From: Streptomyces sp. SDr-06
GTDB taxonomy: Bacteria > Actinomycetota > Actinomycetes > Streptomycetales > Streptomycetaceae
Direction: 5' to 3'
DNA length: 64,000 nucleotides
Assembly: GCF_003324565.1 (NCBI RefSeq)
Contig: NZ_QOLA01000003.1
Coordinates: 1-64,000, forward strand
The notes beneath the pieces were generated by a model. It did no database searches and was not told where the DNA came from. It saw nothing but the letters and a program-made list of their open reading frames with translations. This document shows, in pieces, positions 57,651 through 63,864 of the stretch (its first letter is position 1; the number at the start of each line of letters is the position of its first letter). Both the position numbers and the translations under genes were made by a program.

Positions 57651-58943
57651 GTGAACGTGGTCAGCTACAACGGCGGCAAGGTGCACACGATGACGCCGGG
57701 GCAGGAAGAGCACCCGTACCCGCTGTGCCGTGGCGGAGGCATGAACCAGAACTTGACCCAGTTCCGCACCATCGACGCGCCTCTGACGTGCAAAACGTGC
57801 CTTACCTACGCTGAGCGTCGCAAATCTGCTACTGTCAGCACCGACAGTGCAACCGACGAAGGAGAGACCATGGCAGCGGAAAAGAACGACATCAACACGC
57901 CCGAAGGTAAAGCTACGCTTGAGCAGATCGCAGCCAACATCGAGCGGGCCGCTTCGCTGGCTGAGGCTGAGAACGTCGAAGCGCTCGAAGAGCTCGGGGC
58001 CGAGACTGAGGCGCTGATTACAAGCCTGCGCGGCAAGGACAGCATCAAGGCCAAGAAGAAGGCGCGTGATGACTGGCGAGCGGCTGCCACCGTGCAGGAA
58101 AAGCCGAAGGCTAAGAGTAAGAGCGTAGCTCCGAAGGAAGAGGCCCCGCCGGTCAAGACCTACGACCAGTTTGAGGGTGTGCAGGAGCTGGTAAACCTTG
58201 GCGCCGAGAAGGTCGTTGAGGGCGTTCAGCTTCACGTCAAGGCAAGCGCCATGGCGGAGGAAATCGCGACCATCGGTTTCGACATGTGGACGCTGATTCC
58301 CAACTCGAAGGATCTGCCCGACGTGATGGGAGACAGCGACCAAGCCAAGAAGGCTTCCGGCGCGCTCAAGCAAGCGGCAGGCGAAGCGCTGGCCCGCTCT
58401 GGTATGGACGCGTACGACGCCGAGAAGGAGCTAGAAAAGCTCTGGCGTCTCGTACAGGCGAAGCGGACCGATGTGCGCGCACAGAGGCTCCGCAACCTCG
58501 ACAGCGACAACGAACAGGCACAGGCGGACCGTAAGCGGTTCGCTGCTGTACTCAAGGGTAAGCCCGACGATGTACCGGCGTCGCGCTGGGTGGCCGACCA
58601 GTACAACACCAGTCTCATCGGGGCTAGTGAGCGTGACGCCATCGAGTACCACATCAAGAAGAATGACGGAGTTCTCGTTCTAGATGCTCTGCCCGCGCGT
58701 CTCCGGGCGCTGGTCGAGTTTGAGCCTGCCATGCTGGAGCCCAAGTCAGCGGCCGAGCTTGAAAGCCCGGACGTCAAGCTGACCGCTGCTGTAGATGTTC
58801 TGGAAGCAGCAGCAAAGAAGGTTGGAAAGCACTTTAGCGCTGAAGAGATCGCCGCAGCGTCTGACGAAGTGCGAACCAAGGAGCGGGAGCGTCTGGAGAA
58901 CATCATCGAACTGGCTAAGGAAATGCTCAAGGCCACCATTTGA
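57651..58943 (+). CDS. Phage early protein, 430 aa, possible dual start
   Basis: A GTG start at 57651 follows GAAGGGGCGG. The first 55 residues carry a zinc-type pattern (PLCRGGG...LTCKTCLTY). From residue 74 (ATG at 57870) there is a second in-frame start with an excellent GGAGAG site, which would yield a 357-residue protein beginning MAAEKNDINTPEGKATLEQ. The body is almost entirely charged helix with Ala/Glu/Lys-rich stretches, then a folded-looking part (DQFEGVQELVNLGAEKVVEGVQLHVKASAMAEEIATIGFDMWTLIP). No catalytic motif is recognised. It may be an abundant early or scaffold-like protein. Confidence 0.75.
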   Translation: MNVVSYNGGKVHTMTPGQEEHPYPLCRGGGMNQNLTQFRTIDAPLTCKTCLTYAERRKSATVSTDSATDEGETMAAEKNDINTPEGKATLEQIAANIERAASLAEAENVEALEELGAETEALITSLRGKDSIKAKKKARDDWRAAATVQEKPKAKSKSVAPKEEAPPVKTYDQFEGVQELVNLGAEKVVEGVQLHVKASAMAEEIATIGFDMWTLIPNSKDLPDVMGDSDQAKKASGALKQAAGEALARSGMDAYDAEKELEKLWRLVQAKRTDVRAQRLRNLDSDNEQAQADRKRFAAVLKGKPDDVPASRWVADQYNTSLIGASERDAIEYHIKKNDGVLVLDALPARLRALVEFEPAMLEPKSAAELESPDVKLTAAVDVLEAAAKKVGKHFSAEEIAAASDEVRTKERERLENIIELAKEMLKATI

Positions 58944-58956
58944 CGGATAGTCACCC

Positions 58957-58993
58957 AGAGCCCCGGATCGTACTCACAGTGCCCCGGGGCTCT
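58957..58993 (+). terminator. Hairpin after 57651-58943
   Basis: AGAGCCCCGG and CCGGGGCTCT form a perfect 10-bp stem around a 17-base loop, 14 bp after the stop. There is no T-run. Confidence 0.55.
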
Positions 58994-59034
58994 GCTGTAG
59001 TCATTCGACTCACAGGGAAACAGAAAGGTCCGGA

Positions 59035-59301
59035 ATGAATACACGTGTGCAGGGTCAAGAGCGGTACGAGGGTGAGCGGGACTGCTATACCTGTGGCAAG
59101 GCTGGCGGGCCCATGCGGTATGGCGTGCGTATCACAGTCCCCGAGGGAGAGAGCGAGTGTGACGCCAACGTGCATGAAACGGCTGAGTTCTTCGCCTGTG
59201 ACAACACGGAGCATCTCGGAGACGCTGTAGACGCAGCAACCCGAAATAATTTCGGCACGATCGTCAGCGTGGTCAGGTTCCGTGTTGATCTAACCCTGTA
59301 G
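59035..59301 (+). CDS. Small phage early protein with CxxC
   Basis: An 88-residue protein (MNTRVQGQERYEGERDCYTCGKAGGPMRYGVRITVPEGESECDANVHETAEFFACDNTEHLGDAVDAATRNNFGTIVSVVRFRVDLTL). CYTC and two further cysteines suggest a zinc site; the fold appears mostly beta. A partial copy of the 16-bp element (CATTCGACTC) begins about 33 bp upstream of its ATG. AAAGG precedes the ATG. Confidence 0.7.
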   Translation: MNTRVQGQERYEGERDCYTCGKAGGPMRYGVRITVPEGESECDANVHETAEFFACDNTEHLGDAVDAATRNNFGTIVSVVRFRVDLTL

Positions 59302-59321
59302 TTCTCGCCTCAGCGGCTCTG

Positions 59322-59356
59322 AGCCCCGTTCGGCCCCAGTGGTCGGGCGGGGCTTT
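59322..59356 (+). terminator. Rho-independent-type terminator
   Basis: AGCCCCG and CGGGGCT form the outer stem, with further C-G pairs inside, followed by TTTCG. It lies 21 bp after the stop at 59301. Confidence 0.7.
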
Positions 59357-59388
59357 CGCATGGCTTCAGCGAGCTACACAGCGCCGCG

Positions 59389-59480
59389 ATGTAGAAGTGT
59401 AGTTACAGACCCTGTTTCTGTAATCCCTTAGAAAACCCTATAGGAAAACAGAAGTACCCCGCAAAACTACATTCCTACAT
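59389..59480. repeat. 92-bp nested inverted-repeat element, copy B
   Basis: The left end ATGTAGAAGTGTAG is identical to copy A at 37088. The right end CTACATTCCTACAT differs from copy A at two positions. The inner imperfect repeat is TTCTGTAATCCCTTAG with CTATAGGAAAACAGAA. It has the same 92-bp length as copy A. The 16-bp element follows after only 3 bp, and the exonuclease gene starts 41 bp after the element's end. Confidence 0.7.
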
Positions 59481-59483
59481 GCG

Positions 59484-59499
59484 CACTCCACTCGCTAGA
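59484..59499 (+). promoter_or_regulatory. 16-bp early-promoter-like element, variant copy
   Basis: CACTCCACTCGCTAGA matches the consensus CATTCGACTCGCTAGA at 14 of 16 positions. TAGATC could be the -10 of the exonuclease gene, whose ATG is 22 bp downstream of the element. Confidence 0.5.
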
Positions 59500-59520
59500 T
59501 CCTCTTCGAAAGGGGATCAC

Positions 59521-60372
59521 ATGCCGATCAAGACCACGCCAGGACAGAACCGCTTCTACTACAAGGAAGCGGAGCCGGACACCAAGTACCCGGGCGTTAC
59601 CCGCATCGTGGACATGTTGCCTAAGCCGTTCCTTCAGCGCTGGTACGCGAACATGTCTGCTGAGCTTGCCATTGACTCGCTGGACTTCATCGCTGCCATG
59701 GCTGAGCGCGACCGCGAAGGGGCCAAGAAGTACCTTGCTGGCGCTGCCCCGCGATACACCAGCGCGCGGAGCAAGATTGGCAGCCAGGCACACGACCTGT
59801 TTGAGCGTCAGATTCGGCGTGAGCCCATTGGGCGGGTACACCCTGATCTAGAGCCGTACCGGCGGGGATTTGCCGATTTCTTGGAGCGTGTGCGGCCGGA
59901 GCTTGTGCGCGCTGAGGACGTCGCATGGTCCGACACCTACCGCTATGCGGGCAGCTTTGATGCCTGGCTGCGGCTGCGCGTGGTCACAAACGCTGATGGC
60001 ACATGGACGATGGACCCTGCCAATGCCAGTGGTGCGGCCGTTTGGGTAAACGTCATAGCTGACTGGAAGACATCCAAGAGCGTGTGGCCCAGCGTCGCAC
60101 TTCAGATGGCGGCATACGCCAGCGCTGACAAGCTCATTGATCCGTCTGGCGCTGAAGAGCGCATGCCCACATTCAGCGGCGCAGTCGTACTTCACATCAC
60201 GCCGGAAGGCTGGACGCTGCATCCTGTGTATGCTCCGCAGCTCGCTGAGGCGTTCAGCCACTTCGTGTACCTGCGCCAGACCTTTGATTGGGAGCAGAGT
60301 TGCAGCCGTAAGGCTCTGGGTGCCCCGCTGGCAGCCTCCCGCGTGGCTACTGGTACTCAGCGCCGCGCCTAG
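59521..60372 (+). CDS. PD-(D/E)XK exonuclease, RecB/Cas4-like
   Basis: A 283-residue nuclease. Active-site elements are H91 in IGSQAHDLFE, D147 in YAGSFDAWLRL, D181 and K183 in IADWKTSK, and the Q195-x3-Y199 motif in ALQMAAYA. This order is that of RecB-family and Cas4-like exonucleases. There are no four-cysteine iron-sulfur motifs, so it is not a typical Cas4. It probably processes DNA ends for recombination-dependent replication. GGGG lies before the ATG at 59521; a longer start at 59479 falls inside the control region. Confidence 0.87.
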   Translation: MPIKTTPGQNRFYYKEAEPDTKYPGVTRIVDMLPKPFLQRWYANMSAELAIDSLDFIAAMAERDREGAKKYLAGAAPRYTSARSKIGSQAHDLFERQIRREPIGRVHPDLEPYRRGFADFLERVRPELVRAEDVAWSDTYRYAGSFDAWLRLRVVTNADGTWTMDPANASGAAVWVNVIADWKTSKSVWPSVALQMAAYASADKLIDPSGAEERMPTFSGAVVLHITPEGWTLHPVYAPQLAEAFSHFVYLRQTFDWEQSCSRKALGAPLAASRVATGTQRRA

Positions 60373-60381
60373 CCCGTTGTG

Positions 60382-60420
60382 AGCCCCTGGTGTCCCTCGT
60401 GGGATGCCGGGGGCTTTTTT
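60382..60420 (+). terminator. Rho-independent terminator after exonuclease gene
   Basis: AGCCCCTGG pairs with CCGGGGGCT (9 bp, one T-G pair), followed by a T6 run. It is the most canonical terminator in the window. Confidence 0.9.
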
Positions 60421-60438
60421 CTGTCCGGCGCAGCCTGT

Positions 60439-60454
60439 CATTCGACTCGCTAGA
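60439..60454 (+). promoter_or_regulatory. 16-bp early-promoter-like element, copy 2
   Basis: An exact CATTCGACTCGCTAGA sits between a strong terminator and the RNA-ligase-like gene, whose preferred ATG is 39 bp downstream. The position between terminator and gene supports promoter function. Confidence 0.65.
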
Positions 60455-60492
60455 GCTCCCTTTGAAGGCAGATGGCTACGCGAGGAGAGACG

Positions 60493-61107
60493 ATGCACGA
60501 GTTCGTTGCATGGCCCAAGACCACTCGCCTTTTTCGGGACATCATCGTCACGGAAAAGCTGGACGGCACGAACGCAGCAATCCATATCAGCGCTTTTGAT
60601 AAGCGCGCGCAGTCGCCATACCCAGGTACCGCGTACACCACTGTTGTGGGTGGCACTCGGTACATAGTTTCTGCACAGAGCCGCAAGCGCATCATCACGC
60701 CCGGCAAGACCACCGACAATTTCGGTTTTGCCGCATGGGTTTACGAAAATGCCGCACAGCTCGTGACCCTGCTCGGGGAAGGGTTGCATTTCGGCGAATG
60801 GTGGGGCCAAGGAATTCAGCGAGGCTATGCCCGCGACTTGCGCAGCTTCTCTCTATTCAACACAGAGCGGTATGCGGGTATTCGGGAAACGGTTGGTACC
60901 GCAACGCTGGGTGTTGTTCCGACGCTGTACGTAGGCATGTTCAGCGAAAAGGCGATTGGCACAGCGCTGGGGAACCTTGCTGCGTCTGGGTCAGTTGCCG
61001 CACCGCATTTCATGCGCCCTGAGGGCATCTGCGTCTATCACACGGCTTCGCGCAGCGTCAGCAAGGTCACGCTAGACAACAACGACGCGGGCAAGTGGGA
61101 GGCGTAG
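60493..61107 (+). CDS. RNA-ligase-like nucleotidyltransferase
   Basis: A 204-residue protein. Motif I is EKLDGTN, with the predicted adenylated Lys22. FGEWWGQGIQRGY corresponds to motif III, RPEGICVYH to motif IV, and SKVTLDN may supply the motif V lysine. The group matches the Rnl2/DRB0094-type RNA ligase fold, short and without an accessory domain. Phage enzymes of this kind repair cleaved tRNAs or other RNA, which fits a phage that carries its own tRNAs. The ATG at 60493 follows GGAGAG; an in-frame ATG at 60472 lacks a site. Confidence 0.82.
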   Translation: MHEFVAWPKTTRLFRDIIVTEKLDGTNAAIHISAFDKRAQSPYPGTAYTTVVGGTRYIVSAQSRKRIITPGKTTDNFGFAAWVYENAAQLVTLLGEGLHFGEWWGQGIQRGYARDLRSFSLFNTERYAGIRETVGTATLGVVPTLYVGMFSEKAIGTALGNLAASGSVAAPHFMRPEGICVYHTASRSVSKVTLDNNDAGKWEA

Positions 61108-61114
61108 CGGCTGG

Positions 61115-61130
61115 CATTCGACTCGCTAGA
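61115..61130 (+). promoter_or_regulatory. 16-bp early-promoter-like element, copy 3
   Basis: An exact CATTCGACTCGCTAGA, 8 bp after the RNA-ligase-like stop. It begins a 114-bp untranslated stretch before the directionality-factor-like gene at 61244. That leader is long enough to hold secondary structure. Confidence 0.65.
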
Positions 61131-61243
61131 GCCCATTTGAAGGGGGACGGAGCGGCAGGAATAGCCCGCGCTGGCGCACTAGCCATAAGACGTGGTGACC
61201 CTGCTCCGCCCCTCTGATCACTCTCACAGACAAGGCGGCCCGC

Positions 61244-61945
61244 ATGGCTCTTCGCATTTTCGACACCGACCCCGACGCTAAGCCCGTAAAGCGCGAGACT
61301 ACATCGTTCGAGCGTCCGGCCTTTCAGTTCCGGTCCGGTATGCAGCGCGACAAGAAGCCGGTAAGCCTGAGCGCCTGGCGCGTGCTGACCGACGACCCGG
61401 CCATAGCCGCTGGCATTGCTGAGTTGTACGGCGGCACGCCCGAAGAGTACGACGCAACGAAGGACATGAACCTGCATGTCCTTACTGAAGCCAACGCGGT
61501 TGAAATCGTCATCGACGGTAGCGCAGCCATTGAGGACAAACTCATTCTCTGGGGTCCGGTCGGCCCCATCCACGAGTGTGATGGCCAGTACTCCCTTCTG
61601 CCTGAAGACAAGGGAGAGCCGTGCGGCTGCCCCGAGCTGATGACTGAGCGCAAGGAGCGGGCCAAGAAGAAGCGCGGTCCGGCACCCTCCATCAACGTGA
61701 CTTTCCGGCTCGCTGGTCTGGGCTATGAGCTGGGCGTGGGCAAGATGATCGCCACTGCCTGGACGCTGGCTGAGGTCATTCACGAAGTCAAGGATGCGCT
61801 AGACGCTGTGGATGGCCCCGCGCTGTGTGAGCTGAAGCTTGAGCATGTCGAATATGACTCGCCAAAGTTCGGCCGCGTGAGCTATCACAAGCCGGTAATT
61901 ACTGTGCTCGGCAGCTACAACGATGCCATCGGCGAAGAGCGCTGA
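61244..61945 (+). CDS. gp3-like recombination directionality factor candidate
   Basis: A 233-residue protein. MALRIFDTDPDAKPVKRETTSF, SLSAWRVLTDDPAIAAGIAELYGGTPEEYD, HVLTEANAVEIVI, HECDGQYSLLPEDKGEPCGCPE and INVTFRLAGLGYELGVGKMIATAW resemble the phiC31 gp3 family (about 240 residues). That family contains the proteins that switch large serine integrases from integration to excision. The CDG...CxCP cysteine pattern is a family feature as I recall it. It would partner the integrase at 35423, giving the prophage both halves of the switch. The ribosome site is modest (AAGG). Confidence 0.75.
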   Translation: MALRIFDTDPDAKPVKRETTSFERPAFQFRSGMQRDKKPVSLSAWRVLTDDPAIAAGIAELYGGTPEEYDATKDMNLHVLTEANAVEIVIDGSAAIEDKLILWGPVGPIHECDGQYSLLPEDKGEPCGCPELMTERKERAKKKRGPAPSINVTFRLAGLGYELGVGKMIATAWTLAEVIHEVKDALDAVDGPALCELKLEHVEYDSPKFGRVSYHKPVITVLGSYNDAIGEER

Positions 61946-61954
61946 GCAAGGCTA

Positions 61955-62152
61955 ATGGCACAGTGGACAACCATTTCTGAAGAGTGCGTGACCACAGACG
62001 CACAACTCTTCAAGGCGGCGCCGGACGAACTTGTTCAGCGCCCCTTGTGGGAGTTTCCTCCGCGCCAGCGCCTGACTGTACTTTCTGAGCGTGCCCGGCG
62101 CGGATTCCTGAGCACCGACCCTGAGCCTATTGGCGATCCCGAATACAGCTAA
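61955..62152 (+). CDS. Small phage early protein
   Basis: A 65-residue protein (MAQWTTISEECVTTDAQLFKAAPDELVQRPLWEFPPRQRLTVLSERARRGFLSTDPEPIGDPEYS). It starts 9 bp after the directionality-factor candidate with a weak AAGG site. No family recognised. Confidence 0.65.
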   Translation: MAQWTTISEECVTTDAQLFKAAPDELVQRPLWEFPPRQRLTVLSERARRGFLSTDPEPIGDPEYS

Positions 62153-62168
62153 CACTAGGAGCGAAGCT

Positions 62169-62411
62169 ATGGCCCTTTATGCGGTTTCCCGCACTGACGA
62201 CGTTCAGCCTGGCGAGTTTGTCAGCGCCCTTGTCATTGCTGGTGGCGCGGCACAGGCACGAAATGCTGTCAGGCACTTTGAGGGTGTGACAGCGAAGAAT
62301 GTGCAGGCTAAGCGGACTGACGTTGTCGCTGACGTTTCGATTCTGTCGACCTACTTTGATGAGCGGGAGCCTGCGCAGCCTGACACGCTTGACGCCTTCC
62401 CTGAGTTTTAA
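62169..62411 (+). CDS. Small phage early protein
   Basis: An 80-residue protein (MALYAVSRTDDVQPGEFVSALVIAGGAAQARNAVRHFEGVTAKNVQAKRTD...) with an alternating beta/alpha pattern. AGGAG lies about 7 bases before the ATG at 62169; an in-frame start at 62130 overlaps the previous gene. No family recognised. Confidence 0.68.
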   Translation: MALYAVSRTDDVQPGEFVSALVIAGGAAQARNAVRHFEGVTAKNVQAKRTDVVADVSILSTYFDEREPAQPDTLDAFPEF

Positions 62412-62425
62412 GAGCTCCGCCGATT

Positions 62426-62459
62426 GCCCGGCACTTGCGCTGTCGCGCGGGTGCCGGGC
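62426..62459 (+). terminator. Hairpin, terminator-like
   Basis: GCCCGGCAC and GTGCCGGGC form a perfect 9-bp stem around a 16-base loop, 14 bp after the stop at 62411. There is no T-run. Confidence 0.55.
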
Positions 62460-62488
62460 CTGAGGCAGTAGGAAGCTAGGGAGGAAGT

Positions 62489-62647
62489 ATGGCGAAGCTG
62501 TCGACCAGTTCAATTGTGCTCGAAGCGTCCTACGAGGAACTTGCGCTGATTTTGCGCGGCCTCAAAGCGCTGATCACGTACGAGACGTCTACCGCGAAGG
62601 AAGACGCTGCGGTACAAACCCTTCTTGCAGAACTGAGCGGAGAGTAA
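62489..62647 (+). CDS. Very small phage protein, 52 aa
   Basis: MAKLSTSSIVLEASYEELALILRGLKALIT... reads to GE and stop with an excellent GGGAGG site 4 bases before the ATG. It is amphipathic and helical. It starts 29 bp after the hairpin and ends 3 bp before the next ATG, so it opens the following small operon. Confidence 0.68.
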   Translation: MAKLSTSSIVLEASYEELALILRGLKALITYETSTAKEDAAVQTLLAELSGE

Positions 62648-62650
62648 CCC

Positions 62651-62938
62651 ATGGGTAAAAGAGGGGTCGTAACCGACTATGCAGGCGAAGAGCTTCATGC
62701 AGGTGACCTCGTGGCCTATTCGGCCAGACAGGGCAACCGGGTGCGTGTAGCTGACGCAATCGTGCTGGAAGCCACCGCACGCAGCACATCCGTTGAGGGT
62801 GTCGGCAACGTGCTGATTCCCGTACTGCATATTCAGCCCACGGGCACGGAATCCGGCTTCACCAGGCGCAAGACGCTGACGCCACAATGGATCACCACGG
62901 AGCACGTGCGACTGATCACCCCCGGATTCGCCGTATGA
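62651..62938 (+). CDS. Small SH3-like phage protein
   Basis: A 95-residue beta-rich protein (MGKRGVVTDYAGEELHAGDLVAYSARQGNRVRVADAIVLEATARS...ITTEHVRLITPGFAV). The GDLVAY...RVADAIVLEA pattern suggests a small barrel. GGAGAG precedes the ATG. It overlaps the next gene by 4 bp (ATGA). Confidence 0.7.
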   Translation: MGKRGVVTDYAGEELHAGDLVAYSARQGNRVRVADAIVLEATARSTSVEGVGNVLIPVLHIQPTGTESGFTRRKTLTPQWITTEHVRLITPGFAV

Positions 62939-63075
62939 ACGATCCGTTTAGCGAATGCCGCAAGCATGCCGTGCAGATGCGCGAGTTCTATGACGCGTAC
63001 ATCTTCGCGGGATTCTCTCCCGCTGAGGCATTCGCAATGACGCTGGTTGTTGTCAAGGGGCTGTGTCAGCGGTGA
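62935..63075 (+). CDS. Very small phage protein, 46 aa
   Basis: MNDPFSECRKHAVQMREFYDAYIFAGFSPAEAFAMTLVVVKGLCQR, coupled to the preceding gene by ATGA. It is a helical hairpin with a FSPAEAFAM turn, a pattern I recall from short actinophage proteins of unknown function. The GAAA palindrome begins 2 bp after its stop. Confidence 0.65.
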   Translation: MNDPFSECRKHAVQMREFYDAYIFAGFSPAEAFAMTLVVVKGLCQR

Positions 63076-63076
63076 C

Positions 63077-63102
63077 CACATACAGGAAACCGTAGGTGGA
63101 CA
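63077..63102. promoter_or_regulatory. GAAA-centred palindrome, copy 6
   Basis: CACATACAG-GAAA-CCGTAGGTG has two mismatches in the right arm and is followed by GACA as in copies 4 and 5. The TGGACA box is present, but the sequence 18 bp on (CAGCCC) is a poor -10. The GTG of the small gene at 63096 lies inside the right arm. Confidence 0.65.
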
Positions 63103-63275
63103 GGCGCGTCTCGCATGACACAGCCCCAGCGCTGGGAGACCTTCGGAAATTGGGGCACGGTGACACAATCTGGCTGCAAGCCGACGCGCGACAGCGCAAG
63201 GACTGGACACGCTACGCCGATGCACTGGCCACAGCCATTGCGCGGGGCGCTGACGTTAGGTGGTTTCATGCTTGA
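63096..63275 (+). CDS. Small phage protein, 59 aa, start inside the palindrome
   Basis: GTG at 63096 opens a 59-codon frame. Its C-terminal half, GDTIWLQADARQRKDWTRYADALATAIARGADVRWFHA, looks like a genuine folded polypeptide. The competing frame from ATG 63115 is low in complexity at the same place and less protein-like. GGA of the palindrome centre may serve as ribosome site. It overlaps the next small gene by 8 bp. Function unknown. Confidence 0.5.
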   Translation: MDRRVSHDTAPALGDLRKLGHGDTIWLQADARQRKDWTRYADALATAIARGADVRWFHA

Positions 63276-63369
63276 AACACTCAAGGCAGTGCTAGTCATT
63301 TTCGTCGTAGTGGCAGTGACGTGGCTCATGTTCTTCGGTCTATGGATGGCCGTTCTGGCAGGTGCGTAG
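63268..63369 (+). CDS. Single-pass membrane microprotein, 33 aa
   Basis: A protein starting MLETLKAVLVIF and continuing as one long hydrophobic helix (VVVAVTWLMFFGLWMAVLAGA). AGGTGG precedes the ATG at 63268 by 4 bases. The same frame is open from 63115, but that N-terminal part reads as non-protein. Function unknown. Confidence 0.55.
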   Translation: MLETLKAVLVIFVVVAVTWLMFFGLWMAVLAGA

Positions 63370-63371
63370 CA

Positions 63372-63812
63372 ATGAAAATCTGTCGGCTATGTGGGCGGGC
63401 CAAACCCGCTGAACAGTTTTTGGCAGGCAAAGCCAAGAAACCAAGCTCTGCTTGCGCCACGTGTCGCCGCAAAAAGCAACAGCAGCACATCAAGGGCTAT
63501 TACCGGTCGCTGTCGCCAGATGAGCGTCACAGGCTGACCCATAAGCGGCGTGCAGAGGCGTATGGCGTGGTCCATGAGGCGTATTCGCGTACCGCCATTT
63601 TCACGCGCTGGGGTTATGCCTGTGCCTATTGCGGTGCCCACGCCACCCATCTTGACCACGTTCGCCCGCTGAGTAGGGGCGGGGTGGATGCGGAGCGCAA
63701 CATTGTGCCTGCCTGTCAACGCTGCAACCTTTCCAAGGGTGCTAAGACGCTGGCGGAATGGGCGCTGACATTCAAGCGCGACGAGACGCCCGGTAACGGC
63801 TACCCCTTCTAG
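63372..63812 (+). CDS. HNH endonuclease, early region
   Basis: A 146-residue protein. CRLCGRAKPAEQF...SACATCRRKK forms an N-terminal zinc finger. CAYCGAHATHLDHVRPLSRGGVDAERNIVPACQRCNLSKGAKTLAEW is a complete HNH nuclease core. It is unrelated in detail to the terminase-linked HNH at 38839. It could be a homing-type free-standing nuclease or act in DNA metabolism. The ATG at 63372 is 3 bp after the previous stop, with AGGTG upstream. Confidence 0.87.
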   Translation: MKICRLCGRAKPAEQFLAGKAKKPSSACATCRRKKQQQHIKGYYRSLSPDERHRLTHKRRAEAYGVVHEAYSRTAIFTRWGYACAYCGAHATHLDHVRPLSRGGVDAERNIVPACQRCNLSKGAKTLAEWALTFKRDETPGNGYPF

Positions 63813-63864
63813 CGCGCTACCGACTGCCTCTCCTATCGCTGAAATCAAAAGAGAGGGGTCAATC

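Noticed and set aside
59521..60372. Exonuclease considered as Cas4 of a CRISPR system
   Set aside because: It lacks the four-cysteine iron-sulfur motif, and no cas1, cas2 or repeat array is nearby; a phage RecB-like nuclease fits better.
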